Origin: Alteromonas sp. LOR
GTDB taxonomy: Bacteria; Pseudomonadota; Gammaproteobacteria; Enterobacterales; Alteromonadaceae
Reading direction: 5' to 3'
DNA length: 64,000 nt
Assembly (NCBI RefSeq): GCF_000753865.1
Contig: NZ_JQFW01000015.1
Location: 553,916-617,915, forward strand
Numbering within the stretch: the first letter of the stretch is position 1; each line of letters starts with the position of its first letter. Positions 9,075 through 16,891 of the stretch are shown here, piece after piece. The notes beneath the pieces were generated by a model that saw nothing but the letters and a program-made list of their open reading frames with translations, did not search any database and was not told the origin of the DNA. The translations under genes were made by a program, and so were the position numbers.

Positions 9075-11162
9075 ATGAGTTCAGTTGACTTATTTTCTCT
9101 TGCAACCAGTGGCGTTAATGCCAGTGGAAAGTTGTTGCAAACAACCAGTAATAATATTGCCAATGTAAACACACCTGGATACGTACGCGAGCGCACAGAG
9201 CTGAATAACAGCCAAGTGTTTGGTGTTGAAATTGGCAATACAGAAAGAATTATCAACGTGTTTGCGCAAAATCAACTTCGTCGCGACATAACCTCGGTTG
9301 GAGAGCTTGAGGCATTTTCATCAAAAACTACGGCTATCGATAATTTGCTTGCGGGTGATGCAAACTCTATTTCAAAAGGGATGAGCGAATACTTTTCTGC
9401 GCTACAGACTGCTGCTGACGACCCAACAAACTTGGCGTCTCGAGAGCAAGTACTTGGCAAGTCGGAGTCGTTGTTTCAGCGTATGAGAACCCTGTCTGAC
9501 TACATGATTGAAAAAGAGGAGGAGCTCAACTTAGAGTTTACTTCTTTGATTAATCGCGCCAATACCCTTATTGGCAATATCGGTGATTTAAACCGAAATA
9601 TTGTTATTGCTAATGGAAACAGCACAGCCGATCAACCATCAGCACTGCTCAATGAGAGAGACAAAGCCGTTGATGAGCTATCGTCAATTATGGGTATTAA
9701 TGTTAAGGAAAGTCAGACACAAAACGGTGCGGTTACCATCAACTTAACCTCTGGTGAATCCTTGGTGTTGGAAAACGGCGCGTTTAACTTATTTGAAGTT
9801 AACACCGATGCTGACCTGTCGTTAAAGCAGTTAACTCTGCAAACCAACTTTGGTTCGCAAACAAAAGGCGACGCGTCACTGCGAATTCAGGAAAGTGATT
9901 TAGGCGGTGCACTTGGTGGACTATTCGGTTATCGAAACGAAGTGCTTGGGCCCACAATGCGAGACGTTGGTCAGCTGTCTATCGCTTTTGCAGACGCTAT
10001 GAACGAGCAGAATAAGCTAGGTATGGACCTAGACGGCCAGCTTGGAAGTAATATTTTCGATATCCCCTCATTTCGCGGCCTAGCATACGCAGACACTAAT
10101 GGTGATTACGTAGTCACAGCGCAAGTTACCGAAGGTATGGGCGCAGAACTAACAGATGCTGATTACAAAATTGAAGTAACTGCAGTTTCCGCCGGAGCAC
10201 CCAGTGAGCTGGAAATAACGTTTTTAAATGCAGACGGAACACCAAAGAAAGATGGCTCTGGTAACGACATCGTGTTTTCAAACTTTCCTGTTTCCTCTGG
10301 CTTTAACGAACTGCCAGGTGGAATTGAAGTGGATTTTGCAGGAACGTCTAGCTACACGGTAGGCAACGAATTCCTTATACAGCCTACAAAAACGATAGCG
10401 TCAAAAATTGATTTCAGCACAATGCGACCAGAAGATTTGGCATTTGCAACACCCGTTCGCGGTCAAGCCGACAGTACAAACTTAGGTGATGCAAGTGTGG
10501 TGAATGTAGGCGTATCTAATACTACCGTGGGTGCAGGTATCGACCGCTCCGCCTTTGATGGTGCCGGTGGTATTGATACGGGAGCGCCCGCTCAAATTGT
10601 GTTCACTGCCCCAGACACGTTTGATGTTGTTGATGGAACCGGAGCTGTAATGGCAAGCGTTACCGGAACAACGGATTTAAACAACCTGATTGAACAGGCA
10701 AAAAATAGCGGTACGTGGCCAGCAGGACTAAGCGGTTTAACTGATTACCCAGGCTACGATATAAGTTTAGACGGCGTTCCAAGAGCCGGTGATAGCTTTT
10801 CACTCGCCTATAATACCGACGGTTTTAACGATAACAGCAATGCGCTTAATCTTGCGGCATTACAAAATGAGAATTTAGTTCAAGTGAGCAGTGAAGCCAC
10901 AAATACACCTCGTACTTTTCAAGATGCCTATGCGTCAATGGTAGGTCGTATCGGTGAAGATGCTGCAATGGCCAAAGTGTCGTTGGCGTCTGCTGAAGCT
11001 ATGCAGGTGCAATCAGAAAACTGGTTTCAGTCAGTCTCTGGAGTGAGTTTGGATGAAGAGGCTGCCAACTTGATTAGGTATCAGCAAAGTTACGCTGCGG
11101 CGGCTCGTATTCTTACCACCGCACAAGAGCTGTTTAACACTATTCTACAGTCTGCGAGGTAG
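9075..11162 (+). CDS. flgK: Hook-filament junction protein FlgK (HAP1)
   Basis: FlgK is the first hook-filament junction protein. The 695-residue product starts with the axial signature (LATSGVNASGKLLQTTSNNIANVNTPGYVRE) and ends with the FlgK C-terminal helix (DEEAANLIRYQQSYAAAARI). It is about 150 residues longer than the E. coli protein; the extra length lies in the central region (about 330-590). ATG at 9075 follows GGGGAGG. It sits in the flgF-to-flgL transcript with no separate promoter visible. Confidence 0.96.
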   Translation: MSSVDLFSLATSGVNASGKLLQTTSNNIANVNTPGYVRERTELNNSQVFGVEIGNTERIINVFAQNQLRRDITSVGELEAFSSKTTAIDNLLAGDANSISKGMSEYFSALQTAADDPTNLASREQVLGKSESLFQRMRTLSDYMIEKEEELNLEFTSLINRANTLIGNIGDLNRNIVIANGNSTADQPSALLNERDKAVDELSSIMGINVKESQTQNGAVTINLTSGESLVLENGAFNLFEVNTDADLSLKQLTLQTNFGSQTKGDASLRIQESDLGGALGGLFGYRNEVLGPTMRDVGQLSIAFADAMNEQNKLGMDLDGQLGSNIFDIPSFRGLAYADTNGDYVVTAQVTEGMGAELTDADYKIEVTAVSAGAPSELEITFLNADGTPKKDGSGNDIVFSNFPVSSGFNELPGGIEVDFAGTSSYTVGNEFLIQPTKTIASKIDFSTMRPEDLAFATPVRGQADSTNLGDASVVNVGVSNTTVGAGIDRSAFDGAGGIDTGAPAQIVFTAPDTFDVVDGTGAVMASVTGTTDLNNLIEQAKNSGTWPAGLSGLTDYPGYDISLDGVPRAGDSFSLAYNTDGFNDNSNALNLAALQNENLVQVSSEATNTPRTFQDAYASMVGRIGEDAAMAKVSLASAEAMQVQSENWFQSVSGVSLDEEAANLIRYQQSYAAAARILTTAQELFNTILQSAR

Positions 11163-11169
11163 TTAAAAA

Positions 11170-12393
11170 ATGCGCATAACTACAAATCAAATTTACGACC
11201 AAAACGTTCGTTCAATAATGAACAATCAGACCGAGCTGTCTAAGACTCAAGAGCAACTTGCGTCAGGTAAGCGAATTATTGCTCCGAGTGACGATCCTGT
11301 TGGTGCGGCAAAGGTACTGCGTTTAACCGAAGAAGTGGACGAGCTTACTCAATTTCAGCGCAACAACGACCTAGTAACAGGGTCTTTAGAACAGCAAGAA
11401 GCAGTACTGACGAATATCACCAATTCTATCAATCGTGCTAGAACACTGGTTGTTCAATCTGGTAACGGCATTTTAGCCGACCCTGATAAACGGGCCATTG
11501 GTGCAGAGCTAGAACAGATAAAATTAGAAGTTTTAGATTTGATGAACACGCAAGATGCCGACGGAAATTACCTCTATGCAGGTTATCAGTCAGGCAATCA
11601 GGCGTTTTCCTTTAATCCTGCATCTACCGGCAATGCCGTTTCCTTTGCCGGTGATGCCGGTGTCAGTTTTATCCAACTTTCAAATAGCTCAAAAATTCAG
11701 TCAACCAGCAATGGCTATGATGTGTTTGAAAACGTGCTGTCTCGTTTTAAATTTTCAGTGACAGGAAGTGCTGTAGGCAATTTAGAAAGCGCGACGGTAA
11801 AAGAGCAGGGAACATTCGATACGTTTTTCGATAAAAACTTCGACCCTGTGAATGCAGCTAATAATAACTATCGGGTGAATTTCTTGGCCGGTGGGCAAGC
11901 CGAACTTGTTAATCAAGGTACGGGCGCAGTAGTGGATACAGTAGGCTTTACATCGGGCCAACCTTTCACCATAAAAGGCATGCAATTTGAGGCTACTGCC
12001 GTTGCCGGCAACAGTATAGATTTCTCTCTGGATACGCCAGAAAAGAAGAGCATGGCTCAGGCAATTCATGAGATTCAAGAGATTCTGCTAGACAGCACCA
12101 TTGATAACGGCGCACTGCAAGAGTCTATTGCCGATGCATTGGTAGGGCTAGATAACGGCTTAGAGCGAATTTCTCTAGAACGGGCGTCCATCGGAAGTCG
12201 ACTGAACATTGCAGAATCATCGTATGAAACTAATCTGGATATGGAAATTGCAGCTAAAGCCGCGCGCTCATCCATTCAAGATGTAGACTACGCTGAAGCG
12301 TCGACTAAATTTGCTCAACAAGAGACAGCATTAAATGCCGCCCTTGCTACATTTCCAAAAATAACCAACTTGTCGTTATTTAACTTTATTTAA
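11170..12393 (+). CDS. flgL: Hook-filament junction protein FlgL (HAP3)
   Basis: FlgL links FlgK to flagellin. The 407 residues begin MRITTNQIYDQNVRSIMNNQ, followed by the flagellin-like LASGKRIIAPSDDPVGAAKV at 32-51, and end with a flagellin-type C-terminal helix (DVDYAEASTKFAQQETALNAAL). Length is normal for this order. It starts 7 bases after flgK and closes the conserved flg block; everything from here to flrA is accessory in character. Confidence 0.96.
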   Translation: MRITTNQIYDQNVRSIMNNQTELSKTQEQLASGKRIIAPSDDPVGAAKVLRLTEEVDELTQFQRNNDLVTGSLEQQEAVLTNITNSINRARTLVVQSGNGILADPDKRAIGAELEQIKLEVLDLMNTQDADGNYLYAGYQSGNQAFSFNPASTGNAVSFAGDAGVSFIQLSNSSKIQSTSNGYDVFENVLSRFKFSVTGSAVGNLESATVKEQGTFDTFFDKNFDPVNAANNNYRVNFLAGGQAELVNQGTGAVVDTVGFTSGQPFTIKGMQFEATAVAGNSIDFSLDTPEKKSMAQAIHEIQEILLDSTIDNGALQESIADALVGLDNGLERISLERASIGSRLNIAESSYETNLDMEIAAKAARSSIQDVDYAEASTKFAQQETALNAALATFPKITNLSLFNFI

Positions 12394-12422
12394 GATGCGT
12401 TAAATAGGTTATTGACGCGGAT

Positions 12423-13382
12423 TTACATGCTCAATTTAGCTAGGTAAACCCGTGCTTCTTCATCGCAATGACTCGAATAATAGGATACGTAAAGAATATC
12501 GTTATCAAGTACCAAGCCTGGATAACTGGTATCACCGCCACTTGGAAGAGTAATGAGCTCAGTGAGCTTTTTTGATTTAACATCAAAATGCCATAATCGA
12601 GTACTGAAAATATCGTCCTCCCATTCAATGTGTCTACCTGCGACAACAAAATTCCCAACTTCCAACATAACTGCTGCTGGTCCGCCGATGTAAATGTCTA
12701 AATCATGCCATTCCCAGTTTGTGTAAGGTGGATTTGCGTATCCAAATTGAGCGCTGTACGTGTCGGCATCTCGGCGTAAAAAGACGCTCGCATTACCCTT
12801 TTCGTCAAAGGAAAGCGCACTCTCATTGGGGTAGCCTTTGTCTGATTTTTCAAGTCCAAATACATTGTCTTGATAGCATGTCATTGTGTTTAAAGGATTG
12901 CCCCTATACAGGCTTATAGATTGCGCTTTGCGATTATAGGCAAACCCGTATGCCGTTGTTTTAAACCAATCGCAATTCCAAATCCACCAAGCGTCGTCGC
13001 CAAAATAGTGTGGTCCATGCCAGAATAATCCTGTGTCAGAGCTATAGCTCACCATATGACGTGAAAGGCTACTGTCTTCTAAAACAGTTTTGGCATAAGC
13101 GGTGATGATAAGACGTTTGCCATCGAATGAGAGTTTTGGATCCCTAAGATCTGTGCCTGGTATTTCCAATGCCAAAGAGTTGAATGGCTGCAATGTATTT
13201 TTATTTATCTGTAAAACGATAATTTTGCCGTTAGGGCTGACATGGTTGTCAGCCTCGCGGTAGGTGCAAAATAGCGATGAATCTGAATTATCAAAAGGGT
13301 CAGTGCATAAATCAGTAAAGGCAGCATGAGGTGCGGGCGCTGATATCTGAGTGACCTCAAGTATTTTCAATTTATCCAGCAC
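12423..13382 (-). CDS. Sialidase-like beta-propeller protein of unknown role
   Basis: The 319-residue product has the look of a BNR/sialidase-fold propeller: CTYREADNHVSPNGKIIVLQ near 38-57, then LRDPKLSFDGKRLIITAY near 79-96, an aromatic-rich blade (WWIWNCDWF), and SGGDTSYPGLVLDNDILYVS near the end. In exo-sialidases Arg residues in motifs such as FR(E) and RDP bind the carboxylate of nonulosonic acids; the Arg of YREAD and of RDP are present here. There is no signal peptide. The start is GTG at 13382 with AGGAGA 7 bases upstream. It is reversed relative to flgL and fliC1 and within one island with pseudaminic acid genes. A role on nonulosonic acids is inference only; it could be a non-catalytic propeller. 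Confidence 0.55.
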   Translation of the reverse strand: MLDKLKILEVTQISAPAPHAAFTDLCTDPFDNSDSSLFCTYREADNHVSPNGKIIVLQINKNTLQPFNSLALEIPGTDLRDPKLSFDGKRLIITAYAKTVLEDSSLSRHMVSYSSDTGLFWHGPHYFGDDAWWIWNCDWFKTTAYGFAYNRKAQSISLYRGNPLNTMTCYQDNVFGLEKSDKGYPNESALSFDEKGNASVFLRRDADTYSAQFGYANPPYTNWEWHDLDIYIGGPAAVMLEVGNFVVAGRHIEWEDDIFSTRLWHFDVKSKKLTELITLPSGGDTSYPGLVLDNDILYVSYYSSHCDEEARVYLAKLSM

Positions 13383-13426
13383 TAAATTTCTCCTATAAAA
13401 ATCCGAGAGTTACGGCGTTTAATTCA

Positions 13427-13464
13427 GGCAATAAGCGGCAATATGTTACCGCTAATCGGCAATA
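13427..13464 (+). repeat. Three GGCAATA copies upstream of the fliC1 promoter
   Basis: GGCAATA occurs at 13427-13433, 13437-13443 and 13458-13464, and AGCGG (13434-13438) is inverted as CCGCT (13449-13453). The cluster ends 15 bases before the sigma-28 -35 element and lies between two divergent genes, so it could be a regulator-binding site. No regulator is identified. Confidence 0.4.
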
Positions 13465-13478
13465 ATCGTAATTTTTTC

Positions 13479-13505
13479 TAAAGGGAAGTTACATATTGTC
13501 GATAC
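13479..13505 (+). promoter_or_regulatory. Sigma-28 (FliA) promoter for fliC1
   Basis: TAAA (13479-13482), 15 bases, GTCGATAC (13498-13505) matches the TAAA-N15-GCCGATAA consensus at 10 of 12 positions. The expected start is near 13512, leaving a leader of about 110 bases before the ATG at 13622. Confidence 0.8.
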
Positions 13506-13621
13506 AGTTTCTGAGAGAGCCAGTTCATCAATTACCCCTCAGGTGTTGATGACTACTAAAACAAAACGTCGGAAAACCCGACAGCCAGCCCACGCTGGAC
13601 TGAGAGTGTAGGAGAGACTTT

Positions 13622-14443
13622 ATGTCTATGTTCGTCAATACCAATGTATCATCATTGAATGCACAACGTCAGTTATTCGATGTTAGCAATTCTTTGAATA
13701 CGTCATTTGAGCGTTTGTCTTCAGGTTTTCGCATCAACAGCGCTGCTGATGATGCTGCAGGTTTGCAGATTACGGATCGTTTAACATCACAAATTCAAGG
13801 CTTGGATCAAGCTGTACGCAATGCAAATGATGCTATTTCGTTAACCCAAACTGCAGAAGGTGCACTAGGGGAAACAACAAATGCACTACAACGCATACGT
13901 ACTCTAGCCGTACAATCGCAAAACGGAATTAACAGCACAGCGGACAGGGTTGCTCTTCAGGAAGAAGTATCAGCATTGCGTCAGGAGATGTCTAGAATTG
14001 GCAGTACTACAGAGTTTGGTGGAGTATCATTACTTGCGGGTGGCTTCTCAGCTACTTTCCTTGTAGGCGCAAATGCTAATCAAAAGATCAGTGTAAATTT
14101 GTCAAGAGTTGGTGGCTTTGGCGCAAATGGTCTATCAATCGATGGCGACGTTTTATCGGCGGGCGGTGCTTCAAGCATGCTGGCAGAAATAGATTCAGCG
14201 CTATCGGTAATTGGGAGTACACGCGCAGAGTTAGGTGCGTTGCAAAATAGATTTCAGTCAACTATTAGGAATCTGAGCAATATTTCCGAAAACGTATCAG
14301 CGGCACGTTCGCAAATCAAAGATACAGATTTTGCAGCTGAGACTGCGAGTCTCACGAGAAATCAGATTATACAGCAGGCAAGCACCACTGTATTAGCACA
14401 GGCGAATCAGCGCCCACAGGCAGCATTACAGCTTCTAGGTTAA
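13622..14443 (+). CDS. fliC: Flagellin, copy 1
   Basis: This is a filament subunit of 273 residues with the conserved D0/D1 ends ([36 protein letters not shown]-terminal ETASLTRNQIIQQASTTVLA and [13 protein letters not shown]). The central part (about 140-195) is short, so there is almost no D2/D3 domain and surface sites for O-glycosylation would be Ser/Thr residues in this short region. It is the first of three tandem paralogues with its own sigma-28 promoter and terminator. ATG at 13622 follows TAGGAGAGAC. Which copy dominates the filament cannot be told from sequence. Confidence 0.97.
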   Translation: MSMFVNTNVSSLNAQRQLFDVSNSLNTSFERLSSGFRINSAADDAAGLQITDRLTSQIQGLDQAVRNANDAISLTQTAEGALGETTNALQRIRTLAVQSQNGINSTADRVALQEEVSALRQEMSRIGSTTEFGGVSLLAGGFSATFLVGANANQKISVNLSRVGGFGANGLSIDGDVLSAGGASSMLAEIDSALSVIGSTRAELGALQNRFQSTIRNLSNISENVSAARSQIKDTDFAAETASLTRNQIIQQASTTVLAQANQRPQAALQLLG

Positions 14444-14478
14444 GCGCTCTAAGCCATCGACTACAGCGAGGATGGAGC

Positions 14479-14494
14479 CAGGGGGTAGTGACCC
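14479..14494 (+). other. Flagellin-leader-like motif downstream of fliC1
   Basis: CAGGGGGTAGTGACCC lies 36 bases after the fliC1 stop. Very similar sequences occur in the leaders of fliC2 (15112) and fliC3 (16812). The GGG and CCC arms can pair around the GTAGTGA core. Its location after fliC1 and before a terminator suggests a relict leader of a lost flagellin copy or a shared RNA element. Confidence 0.5.
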
Positions 14495-14517
14495 GGAGCT
14501 TGTTATCTATCTAAATG

Positions 14518-14555
14518 GCCAGTAATTGAATGTAATTCAATTACTGGCTTTTTTA
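14518..14555 (+). terminator. Rho-independent terminator after fliC1
   Basis: GCCAGTAATTGAAT (14518-14531) pairs perfectly with ATTCAATTACTGGC (14535-14548) around GTA and is followed by a run of seven T. Confidence 0.93.
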
Positions 14556-14838
14556 TCTAGAGTATCAAGATACTACCAAATACTTTTCCCATTCTGTTTT
14601 CCTCTAGAAAGCGAATACGTGTTTTCAGCTCCTTGTAACCTATTAATTCTCATCCCGCATTGAAAAAACGTTTTCACTACTGCCTTTTATTACCTTCACA
14701 TAAGCTGTTTTACCCACAAAGTCTTAATTTCTCTGCGTCTCAATCTCAACTTTATGATTTTAATTGGCTCGTAATGTCATGAAAATCATCGGTTTTTAAA
14801 AATTTTACTTTTTTTTCGTCTCAGGCGGCAAAAAACGC
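14556..14838. other. AT-rich spacer without a recognisable gene
   Basis: Between the fliC1 terminator and the first fliC2 promoter candidate there is AT-rich sequence with no supported coding region, RNA gene or repeat. Together with the leader of fliC2 it makes an 887-base gap between two flagellin genes. Confidence 0.6.
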
Positions 14839-14866
14839 TAAAGGAAAATCGGTAATAGGACGATAA
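14839..14866 (+). promoter_or_regulatory. Candidate distal sigma-28 promoter for fliC2
   Basis: TAAA (14839-14842), 16 bases, GACGATAA (14859-14866) matches the sigma-28 consensus except for one -10 base and a spacer one base longer. Transcription from here would give a leader of about 460 bases. Confidence 0.5.
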
Positions 14867-15032
14867 CTATTACAAAGGGGAGATAAAGAACATTTTTACT
14901 TCCCAAGTGCCAATAACAACAATAGTAGGGCACTAAGCAAGACCCTATTTACGTAAAGTAAATAAAGTAAGTGAAATTAAAGGTTAGGAAAATCAACCTA
15001 TTAAGATGCTAAAAGTGCAGTTTAAAAAGTTC

Positions 15033-15060
15033 TAAAGTAATTGTGTTTTAATGTCGATAA
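15033..15060 (+). promoter_or_regulatory. Candidate proximal sigma-28 promoter for fliC2
   Basis: TAAA (15033-15036), 16 bases, GTCGATAA (15053-15060) matches the sigma-28 consensus at 11 of 12 positions with a spacer one base over the norm. The start would be near 15067 and the leader about 264 bases. Confidence 0.65.
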
Positions 15061-15111
15061 ATAGGAAGGTTTGTTAGAAGGGTTGGAGCTGCTGACAGGC
15101 GAGAATGAAGC

Positions 15112-15234
15112 CAGGAGGTAGTGAGAGGTTTGAGGTCTGGAACATCAATCTCACCAGCCAGCAAAGAGAAGAAAACTTCTCCGTTTAGCAAACTTCATCA
15201 GTAGTGTGCCGATGAAGTGTCAGATAAAACTGAC
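15112..15234 (+). promoter_or_regulatory. Structured fliC2 leader RNA
   Basis: The leader holds the motif CAGGAGGTAGTGAGAG (15112-15127) followed by several potential stems: GTGAGA (15121-15126) with TCTCAC (15149-15154); GAGAAG (15166-15171) with CTTCTC (15176-15181) around AAAA; ACTTCATC (15192-15199) with GATGAAGT (15211-15218); GTCAG (15219-15223) with CTGAC (15230-15234). This is more structure than expected for a simple leader and may bind a post-transcriptional regulator. Confidence 0.45.
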
Positions 15235-15330
15235 GACTTAAATCAAGCATGCACTGTGCCAAGAATTTAATAAAACGCGCAAATAATAAAACCAATAGCG
15301 CAATTACTCGAAACTGTTAGGAGAGACCCC

Positions 15331-16155
15331 ATGAGTCTATTTGTAAACACCAATGTGTCATCGCTGAATGCCCAGCGTCAACTATTCACAACAAGTAATA
15401 ATCTGAACACCGCATTTGAACGCCTATCATCCGGTTTCCGTATCAACAGTGCTGCTGACGATGCTGCAGGACTCCAGATAACTGACCGAATGACTTCCCA
15501 AATACAGGGACTGGATCAGGCTGTTAGAAATGCAAATGATGGTATTTCTCTAGCACAAACTGCCGAAGGTGCATTACAAGAAACAACTAATGCCCTTCAG
15601 AGAATCAGAACTCTTGCGATTCAGTCACAGAATGGAATAAACAACACTGCTGATAGGGTTGCGTTGAACGAAGAAGTTGCAGCATTGAGAACCGAAATGT
15701 CTCGTATTGGTTCTACAACGGAATTCGGTGGAGTAAGTTTATTGACTGGCGGTTACTCTGCATCATTTTTGGTTGGTGCTAATGCAAATCAGAAAATCAG
15801 TGTCAATCTTTCAAGAGCTGGTGGCTTTGGTGCTTCAGGGTTAGGGATAGATGGTGACGTATTATCCGCAGGTGCTGCATCTGCTATGCTTACAGATGTT
15901 GATGCTGCGTTATCAATAATTGGAAGTACTCGCGCCGAATTAGGGGCAACTCAAAATAGATTCCAATCGACTATTCGTAACCTAAGCAACATATCCGAGA
16001 ATGTGTCTGCGGCGAGATCACGAATCAAAGATACAGATTTTGCCGCTGAGACGGCAGAATTGACCCGTAATCAGATACTTCAGCAGGCAACTACTACAGT
16101 ATTGTCGCAAGCTAACCAGCGTCCGCAAGCTGCATTGTCACTTCTTGGAGGATAA
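15331..16155 (+). CDS. Flagellin, copy 2
   Basis: This 274-residue flagellin has the same design as copies 1 and 3: N-terminal [36 protein letters not shown] and a C-terminus ending [13 protein letters not shown]. It differs from copy 1 chiefly in helix D0 ([10 protein letters not shown]) and in scattered residues of the middle. The stretch [20 protein letters not shown] is identical to copy 3 but the DNA differs at many third positions. ATG at 15331 follows TAGGAGAGAC, the same ribosome site as copy 1. Confidence 0.97.
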   Translation: MSLFVNTNVSSLNAQRQLFTTSNNLNTAFERLSSGFRINSAADDAAGLQITDRMTSQIQGLDQAVRNANDGISLAQTAEGALQETTNALQRIRTLAIQSQNGINNTADRVALNEEVAALRTEMSRIGSTTEFGGVSLLTGGYSASFLVGANANQKISVNLSRAGGFGASGLGIDGDVLSAGAASAMLTDVDAALSIIGSTRAELGATQNRFQSTIRNLSNISENVSAARSRIKDTDFAAETAELTRNQILQQATTTVLSQANQRPQAALSLLGG

Positions 16156-16167
16156 AGATACGACGCT

Positions 16168-16347
16168 TTAGGAAGGAGTTGAGAGGCCATCCCCTAAAAA
16201 GGAATGCGACCGAGAGGTCGCACCTTTAAGAAAGCGCCGACTAACAGGACTGAGAGTGTAGAAGCGTTGGTTGAGAGGCCAGTTTGTCCTACTAAACCCT
16301 GCCAGCCGACAGAAACTAATTTTGCTCAATCTCCTAACGTGAGCAAA
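16168..16347 (+). other. Structured region after fliC2 with relict leader
   Basis: The sequence between fliC2 and its terminator can fold into several stems: TTTAGG (16168-16173) with CCTAAA (16193-16198), TGCGACC (16205-16211) with GGTCGCA (16216-16222), and TTTGCTCA (16321-16328) with TGAGCAAA (16340-16347). It also holds a 15-base exact copy (16247-16261) of the fliC1 leader segment at 13597-13611 and a direct repeat TTGAGAGGCCA (16179-16189, 16271-16281). It may be a 3' untranslated RNA, a small RNA or the scar of a deleted flagellin. An 84-codon open frame across it is not credible as a gene. Confidence 0.45.
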
Positions 16348-16349
16348 TT

Positions 16350-16380
16350 GGCCGAGATATTATGTCTCGGCCTTTTTTTT
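16350..16380 (+). terminator. Rho-independent terminator after fliC2
   Basis: GGCCGAGA (16350-16357) pairs with TCTCGGCC (16365-16372) around a 7-base loop and is followed by eight T residues. Confidence 0.93.
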
Positions 16381-16739
16381 ATAATCGCCGAAACATCCCA
16401 CCAATTTCAAACTCCAGTAGAGCAACGCTGGAACCCACATACAATAAAGCATCTTTGATGCCAACTTCATTTAAAACTCTCATTTAATTTTAAGTAGCAG
16501 TTTAGCTTTACTCGGTCATATTTTTAATTGGCCGTAGGCTGCATTAGAGCCCGTCTTATTTACACTGCAACCGGATACCGCTTCATGTAAGCCCAATTTA
16601 TTATCTTTGACAACGAATCTTTGGTTGTCCCTGTAGTTTGAGACTCCGTATACGTATATTATTCGACCAAATAAAAAATAATAAAATCAATGCTATGACT
16701 ATAATTAAAGAGTTTTTGAAAAAAAATTAAAAAAAAGAC
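16381..16739. other. AT-rich spacer upstream of fliC3
   Basis: No supported gene, RNA or mobile element is seen. The sequence becomes strongly A-rich (16665-16740) just before the fliC3 promoter, which could act as an UP-like element, but that is inference. Confidence 0.55.
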
Positions 16740-16766
16740 TAAAGAATCTAAAGCCTTGGCCGATAC
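16740..16766 (+). promoter_or_regulatory. Sigma-28 (FliA) promoter for fliC3
   Basis: TAAA (16740-16743), exactly 15 bases, GCCGATAC (16759-16766) matches the sigma-28 consensus at 11 of 12 positions, the best match among the flagellin promoters. The start would be near 16773. Confidence 0.85.
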
Positions 16767-16807
16767 CTATTGTTGAGGGGTAATATACTTTACTTTTACA
16801 AGAGAGG

Positions 16808-16831
16808 TTAGCAGGCGTAGTGACCCGCTAA
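16808..16831 (+). promoter_or_regulatory. Hairpin in the fliC3 leader
   Basis: TTAGC and GCTAA flank AGGCGTAGTGACCC, giving a stem-loop with the GTAGTGA core in the loop. The same CAGG-N-GTAGTGACCC type core lies downstream of fliC1 and, in a variant form, in the fliC2 leader. Confidence 0.5.
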
Positions 16832-16891
16832 TTTGAACTGGATGGATTTGAATGTACTTGTAAGCACATCGAATCTCTAGGAGGTAACCTA

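Noticed and set aside
13383-13621. An attachment site or insertion-sequence end at the island border
   Set aside because: The GGCAATA copies are short and there is no integrase, transposase or matching repeat at the other border near 31300.
15121-15204. A possible 27-codon leader peptide from GTG 15121 in the fliC2 leader
   Set aside because: The ribosome-like GGAGG is only two bases from the GTG, and the similar motifs at 14479 and 16812 give frames of 8 and 3 codons, so coding is not conserved.
16204-16458. An 84-codon open frame after fliC2
   Set aside because: It runs through two hairpins and the fliC2 terminator, has no ribosome site and no family-like composition.
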